The translations under genes and the position numbers were made by a program. Source: Rhizobiaceae bacterium (GTDB taxonomy: Bacteria; Pseudomonadota; Alphaproteobacteria; Rhizobiales; Rhizobiaceae). Taken from it: DNA of 64,000 nucleotides. Numbering within the stretch: position 1 is the stretch's first letter; each line of letters starts with the position of its first letter. The notes below the pieces were generated by a model. It searched no databases and was not told the origin of the DNA. It saw only the letters and a list, made by a program, of their open reading frames with translations. Positions 17,339-25,055 of the stretch are shown here, piece by piece. The stretch is from NCBI GenBank assembly GCA_028279875.1, contig JANQMU010000011.1:119851-183850 (forward strand). The letters are read 5' to 3'.

Positions 17339-17360
17339 CGGGACGGCAAGGCCCGTCCCG
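17339..17360 (-). terminator. Hairpin downstream of hsp20
   Basis: An 8-bp-armed inverted repeat (CGGGACGG and CCGTCCCG) with a 6-nt loop lies 89 bp after the hsp20 stop codon in the gap before cardiolipin synthase. It has no T-run, so a terminator role is only possible. Confidence 0.3.
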
Positions 17361-17448
17361 CATCGGCAGTCTCCCCATCGGCCCGGCCGCCGTCAAGCGC
17401 CCAATTGCGGAGTGATCCCCGTGCCGCCCGCGAGATGTGGCTGCCGGG

Positions 17449-17865
17449 TCAGTTGCGCGTGATGGAGATCTTCTTTTCCGGTGGTTTCGCCGGCTTTGCC
17501 TTGCCGATCCGAAGGTTCAACAGGCCGTCATTGTAGTCGGCCTTTATGTTGTCCTTGTCGGCTTCCGGCGGCAGCTTGAAGGTGCGCTGAAAGGCCCCGT
17601 ATTCGCGTTCCGAAAAGAAGTAGGATCGCCCGCTTTCCTCCCGTTCCGAGCGTTTTTCGCCGCGAACGGTCAGATTGTCGCCATCCAGCGTCACATCGAC
17701 ATCGTCTGCCTTGACGCCCGGAAGCTCGACATTGATTTCATAGCAGTCATCCAGGGCGGACGCGTCGGATCGCGGGGCAAACCAGTCGGCAACCTTGTGG
17801 CCGATATTGCGCAGCGGATCATAGATATTGGGCAGCCAGCCGGCTGTATGGGATTTTTCTACCAT
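17449..17865 (-). CDS. Small heat-shock protein, Hsp20/alpha-crystallin family
   Basis: A 138-aa ATP-independent chaperone. The alpha-crystallin domain covers residues ~35-125 (YEINVELPGVKADDVDVTLD, LTVRGEKRSE, DGLLNLRIGKA) and a short C-terminal tail with KKISITRN, an I-x-I oligomerisation motif. The frame extends upstream to 17943, but the ATG at 17865 has an AGGAAC ribosome site 8 bp before it. A well-placed FNR/FixK-type box and a -10-like hexamer lie upstream, suggesting induction at low oxygen rather than only by heat. Confidence 0.9.
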   Translation of the reverse strand: MVEKSHTAGWLPNIYDPLRNIGHKVADWFAPRSDASALDDCYEINVELPGVKADDVDVTLDGDNLTVRGEKRSEREESGRSYFFSEREYGAFQRTFKLPPEADKDNIKADYNDGLLNLRIGKAKPAKPPEKKISITRN

Positions 17866-17900
17866 TTGGATGTTCCTGAAAAAACAAAAACGACCCGACC

Positions 17901-17943
17901 AGAATAGCGGTGGCAGGACAGACATGCACTTGATTTGCGTCAA
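17901..17943 (-). promoter_or_regulatory. FNR/FixK-type box and promoter of hsp20
   Basis: Read on the minus strand, TTGAC-GCAA-ATCAA (17943-17930) matches the FNR/FixK consensus TTGAT-N4-ATCAA at nine of ten positions. The hexamer TATTCT (17906-17901) is a plausible -10. A start of transcription 6 bp downstream (about 17895) would put the box centre at -41.5, the classic class II activation position. The inferred leader is about 30 nt. Confidence 0.6.
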
Positions 17944-17990
17944 AAATCAACTGAAGCGTGCAGTTTGATGCCCAGGTCTGTCGGACTCGA

Positions 17991-18866
17991 CTATGGTTTC
18001 TGCCGCGGCGTGTAGCCGTCGGCGGTGATGATCGGCAGGTGAGTCCAGCTCGTATTGTCGGGCAGCCGCATCCACGCGCCCGCCGCCAGCGCCCCGCCAT
18101 CGACGGGAATGGTCGAACCGGTCACCCAGCCGGACAGGCGGCCCGATGCCAGGAACAGCGCTGCGCCGGCCGAATCCGATCCCTCCCCGAAGCGGCCGAT
18201 CGGGAACCAGCGTTTGAGGTAATCGAGATTTTCCGGCGGCACCCGCGGTGTCGCGGTGATCTGCGCCGAATTGGTGGTCTCCGGTGCCACGGCATTGGCC
18301 CGGATCCCGTCCTGTCCGAGTTCGACGGCAAGGCTCTGCGTAAAACCGGTAATGGCCGCCTTGAAGGCGGCATAGACGACGGTCAGCGGAATGCCGCGAA
18401 ACACTTCGATGGTCGAAAGGTTGATGATGCTGCCGCCGTCGCCGCTCGCTTTCATCAGCGGGATTGCCGCCTGTGTCACCACGAACATGTGCAGGAGGTT
18501 GATCCGGTAGAGCGCGTCCCATTCATCGGGTGTGGAATCGACAAAATAGCCCTTGATGCCGAGATAGTCCCCGACATTGTTGACAAGAACGTCAAGCCGG
18601 CCGTAGCGCTGTTCGATCGCGGCGATGAGCCGGGAAACATGATCGGCTTCGCGGACATCCGCCTCGACGACCAGATGATCGCCGCCGGTTCCGTCCAGCG
18701 ATGCGCGGATGTCCTCGACGCGCTGCGGCTCGATCTCGGCGACCACGACATGCATGCCGGTGGCAGCGAAAAGCTCGGCCGTGGCCCGTCCGATCCCCGC
18801 GCCGCCACCGGTCACCAAAGCGACCTTGCCGCCAAGGTCGAGTATCGCGTTTTCTGTCTCCGCCAT
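17991..18866 (-). CDS. Short-chain dehydrogenase/reductase (SDR)
   Basis: A 291-aa NAD(P)-dependent oxidoreductase with TGGGAGIGRA for cofactor binding, LVNNVG, a Ser in INLSTIEV and the catalytic Y-x-x-x-K in VVYAAFK. ITGSTIPVDGG-type residues close the domain. The C-terminal ~25 residues extend beyond the usual 250-aa core. It follows the NAD-binding protein gene at 18885-19793 by 18 bp, and the two form an operon. The substrate is unknown. Confidence 0.82.
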   Translation of the reverse strand: MAETENAILDLGGKVALVTGGGAGIGRATAELFAATGMHVVVAEIEPQRVEDIRASLDGTGGDHLVVEADVREADHVSRLIAAIEQRYGRLDVLVNNVGDYLGIKGYFVDSTPDEWDALYRINLLHMFVVTQAAIPLMKASGDGGSIINLSTIEVFRGIPLTVVYAAFKAAITGFTQSLAVELGQDGIRANAVAPETTNSAQITATPRVPPENLDYLKRWFPIGRFGEGSDSAGAALFLASGRLSGWVTGSTIPVDGGALAAGAWMRLPDNTSWTHLPIITADGYTPRQKP

Positions 18867-18884
18867 ATGTGATTTCCCTTGCCG

Positions 18885-19793
18885 CTATCCGCTGCCGACC
18901 TGCCCGACGATCTCGTCGACGGCGCGCCGGACATCGTTGCGCCTATATCCGAGGGTCGCGGTCTCTGCCGGATCGGGCTCATAGGTAAGCACAACGCCGC
19001 GGCCGGGGACGATGAACGCATCGGGCAGCAGCGGGTGCTCGGCATCGCGTTCTTCCACGGTGCGGGTGCTGCCGGCGGCATCGAAGATCATTTGGAAAAA
19101 TGCCCGGAAGGTCAGGTTTTCATCACCGATCAGATAGGCTTTGCCGGTTTCGGCCCGTTGCAGCGCTCCCCAGATCGCCTCGCACAGCGAACGCACGGAC
19201 ATGTAGTTGGTGCCGCCGGCCGGCGCGAAGTCCGGGATGTCCGGCTTTTCGCCCCGGGCCCAGGCGGTGAGCGTCGCATAGCGCAACGCTGGCACGCCGG
19301 GCAGGGCGCCGACAATCGATGGCGGGTTCAGCGTCGAAACATTGAAATCCTCCGACGCCAGCGCCCGGGCGCCTTCATCGGCAAGGTGGCGAGCCCGCAC
19401 ATAGGCATTTTCCGGGACCAGCCGCGGCATGACCTGGTGATAATAGCTGCCGAGCTGCACCACCCGGCCAACCCCCGCCCGCCGTGCCAGGGCGACGAAG
19501 TTCGGCACGCCCTCGATCTGCGTCCGCCGCCAGAATTCATCTTCGTCGATCCCCTTCGGCAGATGCCGGATATCATTGCCGGCGGCAAAGACGATGGCGT
19601 CGAACGGCGCGAGATCGGCTTCGGTGAAGCCGTTGTCGGTGTAGTCACCGATCAGAGTGTCGAACCCTGCGAGGGGTGAATCGGCGGCGGGCGGTTTGCG
19701 CGCTGCAAGTGCCACCTCATTGCCCTTGGATTTTAGAAAGAGGGCGGCATGCCCGCCGATCATTCCGGTTCCACCGACGATCAGGATATTCAT
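18885..19793 (-). CDS. NAD-dependent epimerase/dehydratase-like protein
   Basis: A 302-aa extended-SDR-like protein with the N-terminal Rossmann motif ILIVGGTGMIGGHAALFL, FAAGNDIRHL and a possible QLGSYYHQV active-site segment. The frame opens earlier, but the ATG at 19793 gives the exact Rossmann start and has a GGGAG ribosome site. It starts 144 bp from the divergent GNAT/E1 operon, so the two share a regulatory region. The substrate is unknown. Confidence 0.75.
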   Translation of the reverse strand: MNILIVGGTGMIGGHAALFLKSKGNEVALAARKPPAADSPLAGFDTLIGDYTDNGFTEADLAPFDAIVFAAGNDIRHLPKGIDEDEFWRRTQIEGVPNFVALARRAGVGRVVQLGSYYHQVMPRLVPENAYVRARHLADEGARALASEDFNVSTLNPPSIVGALPGVPALRYATLTAWARGEKPDIPDFAPAGGTNYMSVRSLCEAIWGALQRAETGKAYLIGDENLTFRAFFQMIFDAAGSTRTVEERDAEHPLLPDAFIVPGRGVVLTYEPDPAETATLGYRRNDVRRAVDEIVGQVGSG

Positions 19794-19937
19794 GGATGCG
19801 CTCCCGGGAGGAATCGGTTGTGGTGGCAGGCTGGCGGCAAAAGATGATTGCCACATCGTCCGGATCGACTAGGGTCTGTCGTGGCCGGTACCGTTCATGG
19901 CGACCGATTCCTGGCACGAAAGTCAGGTGGGAGCCGG

Positions 19938-20921
19938 ATGGCAAAGAGGAGGGGACACTTGCTGTCTTTGATCGCGAAATCCGTTTTCAGGAGATATATG
20001 GATCTGGAGATTCCGACCGGCGGCGGTTTCAGGACCCGCATTGTCGAGCGGCCCGGGCTTTGGATGGAGCCGGATGAATTGTCGGCGCTTTCATCCGACC
20101 TTGTCGAAGTCGCGTCGCACACACTGGCTGCCGGGTCCTTGACCTATGGCGTGTTCTCCGGTGATCCCCGACGCCTCGCAAAGTCCGTCATCACGATTGT
20201 GCGGCGCGAATCCGACGGCCGACCGGTGGCTTTCAACGCGCTGGCGGTGATGGATGTCGACCTGTCCGGTAATCCTGTCCGCGTGCTTCACCTGGGCCTG
20301 GTGATGGTGGATCCCGATGCACGCTCGCGCGGTCTTTCCCAGGTCCTTTACGGATTGACATGCATGTTGCTCTTTTTTCGAAATCAGCTGCGCCCGGTCT
20401 GGATATCCAATGTCACCCAGGTTCCGTCCGTCGTCGGCATGGTTACCGAGACGTTTTCGGAGGTCTTTCCCGCTCCCGGTCGCGATCGGAAGAGAAGCCT
20501 GAAACATCTGCTTCTCGCGCGCCAGATCATGCTGGATCACCGTCAAGTCTTCGGCGTTGGTGATGATGCGGGATTTGACGAGGCACGGTTTGTCATCACC
20601 GACGCCTATACCGGCGGGTCCGATGACCTCAAAAAATCCTTCGACGACGCCCCCAAGCACCGCAGGGCGCTCTACAATGAATTCTGCGAGGAACAGTTGG
20701 ACTACATGCGCGGCGACGATGTGCTTCAACTGGGTAAGATCGACTTGGCGGCGGTCCACAGATATCTGCGCGATGCCGTGCCCCGACGCTCCGTCCTCGC
20801 ACTGCTGCTGGCCGGTGCCTTTGTCATGCTTCAGCGCCTTTTCCTGCCGGCCCTCTACTGGATGGACACCTCCAGGAACTGGGGTATTCTAAGGGCCCGA
20901 AGCGATGACGCTCATGTTTGA
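19938..20921 (+). CDS. GNAT-fold (N-acyltransferase-like) protein with C-terminal hydrophobic helix
   Basis: A 327-aa protein. The central part resembles a GNAT acyl-CoA-binding core: LHLGLVMVDPDARSRGLSQVL, with the R-x-x-G-x loop, followed by a helix ending LLFFRNQ. A hydrophobic segment near the C-terminus (SVLALLLAGAFVMLQRLFLP) may anchor it to the membrane. The ATG at 19938 follows GGTGGGAG; the open frame extends to 19848 without a better start. It is the first gene of the five-gene operon and overlaps the E1-like gene by 17 bp. It could acylate an amino acid or small molecule that the next enzymes process; no closer family is recognised. Confidence 0.6.
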   Translation: MAKRRGHLLSLIAKSVFRRYMDLEIPTGGGFRTRIVERPGLWMEPDELSALSSDLVEVASHTLAAGSLTYGVFSGDPRRLAKSVITIVRRESDGRPVAFNALAVMDVDLSGNPVRVLHLGLVMVDPDARSRGLSQVLYGLTCMLLFFRNQLRPVWISNVTQVPSVVGMVTETFSEVFPAPGRDRKRSLKHLLLARQIMLDHRQVFGVGDDAGFDEARFVITDAYTGGSDDLKKSFDDAPKHRRALYNEFCEEQLDYMRGDDVLQLGKIDLAAVHRYLRDAVPRRSVLALLLAGAFVMLQRLFLPALYWMDTSRNWGILRARSDDAHV

Positions 20922-21780
20922 CTACGCCGAGTTCTCGACGCGGAACATCGGTTTCATCTCGGAAGAGGAACAGGCCAGACTCCGTGACAGTACGATTTTT
21001 GTCTGCGGAACCGGTGGCATGGGCGGCGCCTGCGTCATGGCATTGGCACGCGCCGGGATCGGCGGGTTGATCCTGGCGGATATCGATACTTTTGAGATTT
21101 CGAATTTCAACCGCCAGGCATTTGCGTTTCTCGGCACGGTCGGCCATCACAAGGCCGAAGCGACGCGGGATCTCTGCCTGACGATCAACCCCGAACTTGC
21201 CATCACCGTCTATAAGCAGGATTGGGTCGAGCATGTTGAGGACGCGGTTCGCCAAAGCGCGATCGTCGTCAACGGGACTGACGATCTCGGCGCTTCGCTT
21301 CTCCTCTACAGGACCGCCCGAAAACACGGAAAGGCGGTGGTCGATGCCTATGCATCGCCGCTTCCGTCCGTCTATGTAACGCAAGCCCGCGACCCGATGC
21401 CGGAAGAACGCCTGGACTATCCGACACAAGACACCGCCTGGGACGCGCTGACCGATGGGCAGCGCCGGCAGGCTTTCCTGCGCGAAGCCGAATATGTGAT
21501 CCTCAACTCCTCGTCGCGCCACCACGTCGATCTTGACCTGGCGGGCGAGGTTGCCGCCGGCAAGCGCAGCCGCATGTCGTTTGCGCCGATGGTCCTGACG
21601 ACCGGCATGCTGATGGCCTACGAGGTCATTGCGGGGACCCTGGAACACCCGCACGGCGCCGACTGTCGGGGATGGTTCTTCAACCCCTATGCCGGACGGG
21701 TTGAAAGACCGCGCAACCGGCTGGTGGCGTCGGTCATGAAGCCGGTGGTGCGCCGGTTCCTGCAGAAGATGATGACGTGA
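20905..21780 (+). CDS. E1-like/ThiF-MoeB family adenylating enzyme, cysteine-less type
   Basis: A 291-aa adenylyltransferase of the ThiF/MoeB/HesA (E1) superfamily. The nucleotide-binding set is intact: GTGGMGG (35-41), D59-x-D61, N-x-NRQ (67-71), Lys83, and NGTDD (Asp126-127), with spacing close to MoeB. It should activate a carboxylate with ATP. In contrast to MoeB and E1, no Cys-x-x-Cys zinc pairs are present, and no cysteine lies in the 150-215 region where the catalytic thioester cysteine normally sits. That argues against ubiquitin-like thioester transfer and for direct amide or ester formation. The start overlaps the GNAT gene; the next gene is 7 bp downstream. Family certain, role unknown. 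Confidence 0.82.
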   Translation: MTLMFDYAEFSTRNIGFISEEEQARLRDSTIFVCGTGGMGGACVMALARAGIGGLILADIDTFEISNFNRQAFAFLGTVGHHKAEATRDLCLTINPELAITVYKQDWVEHVEDAVRQSAIVVNGTDDLGASLLLYRTARKHGKAVVDAYASPLPSVYVTQARDPMPEERLDYPTQDTAWDALTDGQRRQAFLREAEYVILNSSSRHHVDLDLAGEVAAGKRSRMSFAPMVLTTGMLMAYEVIAGTLEHPHGADCRGWFFNPYAGRVERPRNRLVASVMKPVVRRFLQKMMT

Positions 21781-21787
21781 GCGGGCC

Positions 21788-22987
21788 ATGCCAGCAGCCG
21801 TCATAGCCGACAGTTTCGTCTCGCTTGCCGCGTTCCTTGGCCTGCTCGTGCTGCGCGGCAGCCTTGCCCGTGACAGGAGCCCGTTGAACCGGAGGTTCCT
21901 GTTCGGAATCGACGTGCTCAACATCATGCTGCTTTCACGCATTCTTGCCTGGACGACGGGTGTCGGATTTTTCGGCCAGATGACCGAGGCCGCCGGCGGT
22001 TTCGTTCCGCTCGCCGCGCTGGTCTTGACCGAGGGACTGATGCGGCGCCACGCGCCGAAGCCGCTGAAATGGATTGCCGCGGCAGGCGCCGCCATCGTCC
22101 TGATTTCGGCGTTCTTCAATCCGCAATGGATGGGACAGATCCGTGTCTATATTCTGATCGGGCTGCAACTGGTGATCTTCATAAGCCTTGGTGCCTGGGT
22201 GATCGCCCGTGATCGCCGCTTGCTGACGGCTGCGGAGAACTTGATGGTGGACAGGCTTTCCCTGTCACTGGTGTTGATTGTGCCTTTTGCGCTGACCGAT
22301 TTTCGGGACGTTCTTTTCATCGCCCCGGTGCGGCTGTCCGGAATTGCGATCCTTTTCCTGTGCTGGCTGGCGCTCAGCTACAGCCGCGCCAATCTGACCC
22401 ATTGGGAGATCGCCCGGTCATTTGCGCTCACCGCGGCGGCCGGTGTTTCCGCCGGCCTGGTCGCGTCGTCGCTCGCCGGACTTGACGGACACACCACCAT
22501 TCAGATCACCGCAATCATGGTGAGCGCGACATTGCTCGCCCAGATCTACAACGAAAGGAAGATGCTGTACCGCGACGAGGAAAGGGAGAGCATGCTCCGG
22601 TATCTCGCGGACGGACCTGACAAAAGTCCGGAGACCTTTCTGCGGGGTCTTCAAACACACCCGTCGGTGACGGGAGCCCTTGTTCTGTGGGAAGGCGATC
22701 TCAAGGACTTCGACGATTCCCTCATCCATGCCTTCGACGGATCGCCGGTCAGGAAGAAGACCGCATCTGCGCCGGCCGATCGTCGCGGCGACACGGAGCG
22801 CTCCCAGCAGCTTGACTGGTTCTTTGAAAAATATGACGCGACTCATGCCATGCTTGTGTCGCGCCAGCCGCTTGTCCTGGTCGCGTTGAACATGCCGACC
22901 CTGGCGGCTTCGCCCGGCGCCGAACTGGAACTTGCCGCGGTTCAGCGGTTCGCAGCGCTGATGTTCGACACCGGGCGGGTACGATGA
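21788..22987 (+). CDS. Multi-pass membrane protein of unknown function in the E1/GNAT operon
   Basis: A 399-aa protein with about eight hydrophobic helices in the first ~240 residues (for example LVLLRGS-preceding helix 1, PLKWIAAAGAAIVLISAFF, YILIGLQLVIFISLGAWVI, LSGIAILFLCWLAL). A soluble C-terminal domain of roughly 160 residues starts after YNERKMLYRDEERESM. I do not recognise a family. The layout (membrane sensor or transporter part plus cytoplasmic domain) could serve export, or anchor the partner enzymes at the membrane. It is flanked by 7 bp (E1-like) and a 4-bp overlap (second GNAT), so it is a coupled member of the operon. Confidence 0.7.
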   Translation: MPAAVIADSFVSLAAFLGLLVLRGSLARDRSPLNRRFLFGIDVLNIMLLSRILAWTTGVGFFGQMTEAAGGFVPLAALVLTEGLMRRHAPKPLKWIAAAGAAIVLISAFFNPQWMGQIRVYILIGLQLVIFISLGAWVIARDRRLLTAAENLMVDRLSLSLVLIVPFALTDFRDVLFIAPVRLSGIAILFLCWLALSYSRANLTHWEIARSFALTAAAGVSAGLVASSLAGLDGHTTIQITAIMVSATLLAQIYNERKMLYRDEERESMLRYLADGPDKSPETFLRGLQTHPSVTGALVLWEGDLKDFDDSLIHAFDGSPVRKKTASAPADRRGDTERSQQLDWFFEKYDATHAMLVSRQPLVLVALNMPTLAASPGAELELAAVQRFAALMFDTGRVR

Positions 22988-24075
22988 TCGAGCTTCTCGA
23001 ACGCGATTTCGACGCCTTTTTCCAAGTACCGTTTCAGGCCTATGGCAACAGGTCATCCTATGTGTCGCCGATGAAAGGCGACCTTCGCCGCTTCCTTTCG
23101 GCCCGGAAGAACCCGCTCTTCGAGAGTGATGATGATTTCACATTCTTCACCGCGCACGAGAACGGCGAACCGCTTGGACGAATTGTCGTCCACCATCATC
23201 GCGCATCGAACCGGCTGCATCGGACCAACCGGGCCTGTTTCGGTTTCTTCGACTGCGCCGACAGGGCGGAGGCGGCCGCGCGTCTGCTCGAGGCTGCTGA
23301 AGTTTGGGCAATGGCCAGGGGCTTCGATGAACTGGTCGGCAATTTCAACCTCACGGCCATGCAGCAATGCGGTGTCCAGACCGGCGGTTTCGACAAACCC
23401 GCCTACACGGATATGGTCGTAAACCCGCCGCATATCCCGGAATTGCTGGAGGCCAATGGCTTCGAGCCGTTCTTTCCCATGAGCACCTTCGAACTGGATC
23501 TGACGGCCGTCGACGGGGCCGGTGAACGCTTGTCCGGCGGCGCGGAGGAGCACTTTGTCCCGGTACGCCGCCGGGATTTCAGGGAGCGCATGGAGGAAGC
23601 GCGGCTGGTCCTCAATGATGGATTTGCGGCAAATCCGATGTTTGTGCCACTGAGCTCGGACGAGTTTGCCTTCCAGGCCGGCGAGATGATGGCGATCATC
23701 GATCCGCGCTTGTCATCACTGGTCGAGAAGGATGGCCGGCCGATAGGGGTGGTGATCTGTATTCCCGATTTGAACGGTTTCATCCGGGCAAACCGGTCAC
23801 GGTTGAACCTGTTGACGCCATGGCATTTTCTCCGGCATCGCTTCCGCCGCAAACGGGCCGTCATCATTTTTTACTCCGTGGTGCGGGACGCGCACGGGCA
23901 AGGCACCATGAGCCGGATGCTTGGCAGGACCCTGCGCGCCTTGCGCGACGGCGGGTATGAGAAACTCGGCATCACATGGATTGCCGATGAAAATCCGGCC
24001 AGCCTGCGCCAGATGCAGAAGATCGGTGCGACCCGGTTGCACCGGCTTCACCTGTTTCGGAAAGGTCTTGCATGA
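22984..24075 (+). CDS. GNAT-family N-acetyltransferase-like protein
   Basis: A 363-aa protein with an N-terminal domain containing a GRIVVHHH segment and a C-terminal GNAT core (IIFYSVVRDAHGQGTMSRMLGRTLRALRDGGYEKLGITWIAD...NPASLRQMQKIGA). The pattern V-x-x-x-x-x-G-Q-G and the late N-x-x-S-x-x-x-x-x-K-I-G-A are typical of GNAT enzymes. The size suggests a double-GNAT or extended fold. It overlaps both neighbours by 4 bp. Together with the first gene, the operon carries two acyltransferase-like enzymes around one adenylating enzyme. Confidence 0.7.
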   Translation: MIELLERDFDAFFQVPFQAYGNRSSYVSPMKGDLRRFLSARKNPLFESDDDFTFFTAHENGEPLGRIVVHHHRASNRLHRTNRACFGFFDCADRAEAAARLLEAAEVWAMARGFDELVGNFNLTAMQQCGVQTGGFDKPAYTDMVVNPPHIPELLEANGFEPFFPMSTFELDLTAVDGAGERLSGGAEEHFVPVRRRDFRERMEEARLVLNDGFAANPMFVPLSSDEFAFQAGEMMAIIDPRLSSLVEKDGRPIGVVICIPDLNGFIRANRSRLNLLTPWHFLRHRFRRKRAVIIFYSVVRDAHGQGTMSRMLGRTLRALRDGGYEKLGITWIADENPASLRQMQKIGATRLHRLHLFRKGLA

Positions 24076-25049
24076 CCCCCGATGTGTGGAGAGAACTGAT
24101 TGCCGAAGCGGCTCTGGCCCCGAGCGTCCACAACGTACAGCCGGCCCGTTGGCGCGTCACCGGCCAGCGGGTGGAACTGTTCGAGGATCTCGGCGTGCGG
24201 CTCGATGCGGCCGACCCCGAGGGCCATGATGCCGCGATCAGCCTCGGTGCGGCGTACGAAGGTCTTGCGCTTGCTGCTTCCGGGCGCGGTTTGGCGCTGA
24301 AATACAGGAATTCGGACGCGGTGGAAGCCGGCCCTCTCCGGCCCGTTATCACTGTCGAGGTTGGCGGGACCTGCGAACGCGATCCATTGGCAGAGCATGT
24401 GGCCGGCCGCAAATCTTGGCGAGGGTCTTTTGTTCATGGGGCCGATGGTGACCGCATTGCGGCCGGTGGGCTCGAAGGCGACGATTGCCATATCTTTGCC
24501 GAAACGTCGGACAAGGACGAACTCGCCGATCTTCTCACCGTCGCCAGCCTTCATTTTATCCGCGACGGCGCTTTCCGCCGGGAGTTGATGCGCTGGATGC
24601 GGCTGAACCGGAAACATCCGAGGTGGTCTCTCGACGGTTTGAACGCCGAGGCTTTGCACATGAGCCGCATGGAGGCGATGGGCGTTCCTTTGGTACTCGG
24701 GCCGGTATTTCCGATGCTGGACAGGCTGTCGCTGGCCGGTTCTCTGTTGTCGGAAAAGGCGAAGATGAGGAGCGCCGCCGCCATCGCGGTTTTTCATCGG
24801 CCGGTCGACGAGGCGCCGTTTGAGAGCGGCCGGCATTTCTATCGGTTGTGGTTGCGCTTCGAGGCGGCGGGTTTCGGCGCGGCGGTTCTGGCAGCCCTTG
24901 CCGACCATCAGCCCTCGGCGGATCGAATGCGACGGATGGCATGTCTTGCCGCGGACCGGCGACCGGTTTCCGCCTTCCGCATCGGGCGCCGCCCGCACGG
25001 CGCGGATGTCGGTCGGGCGCGCCGGGGCCTTGACGAGATCTTGCTGTAG
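24072..25049 (+). CDS. Nitroreductase-family flavoprotein, Acg-like
   Basis: A 325-aa protein whose start (LIAEAALAPSVHNVQPARWRV) matches the FMN-binding N-terminus of nitroreductases, in particular the Acg-like group (APSxHNxQPWRW). HDAAISLGAAYEGLALAA and a late GHFYRLWLRFEAAGFG-like helix continue the fold. The usual flavin and NAD(P)H roles are reduction or dehydrogenation of a small molecule. In Mycobacterium tuberculosis, Rv1355c (MoeY) fuses, as I recall it, an E1-like and a nitroreductase domain, so the linkage seen here has a precedent. Last gene of the operon; it converges on the cytochrome gene with a 6-bp gap. Confidence 0.72.
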   Translation: MTPDVWRELIAEAALAPSVHNVQPARWRVTGQRVELFEDLGVRLDAADPEGHDAAISLGAAYEGLALAASGRGLALKYRNSDAVEAGPLRPVITVEVGGTCERDPLAEHVAGRKSWRGSFVHGADGDRIAAGGLEGDDCHIFAETSDKDELADLLTVASLHFIRDGAFRRELMRWMRLNRKHPRWSLDGLNAEALHMSRMEAMGVPLVLGPVFPMLDRLSLAGSLLSEKAKMRSAAAIAVFHRPVDEAPFESGRHFYRLWLRFEAAGFGAAVLAALADHQPSADRMRRMACLAADRRPVSAFRIGRRPHGADVGRARRGLDEILL

Positions 25050-25055
25050 GCCGCT

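Noticed and set aside
17339..17360. Rho-independent terminator after hsp20
   Set aside because: The hairpin is good but no T-run follows; kept only as a low-confidence hairpin.
19938..25049. Ubiquitin-like conjugation (Bil-type) antiphage system
   Set aside because: No ubiquitin-like protein, E2 or JAB deubiquitinase is present, and the E1-like enzyme lacks the thioester cysteine.
19938..25049. Azole-modified peptide (TOMM/microcin) cluster
   Set aside because: An E1-like protein and a nitroreductase are present, but there is no YcaO gene and no small precursor-peptide frame in or beside the operon.
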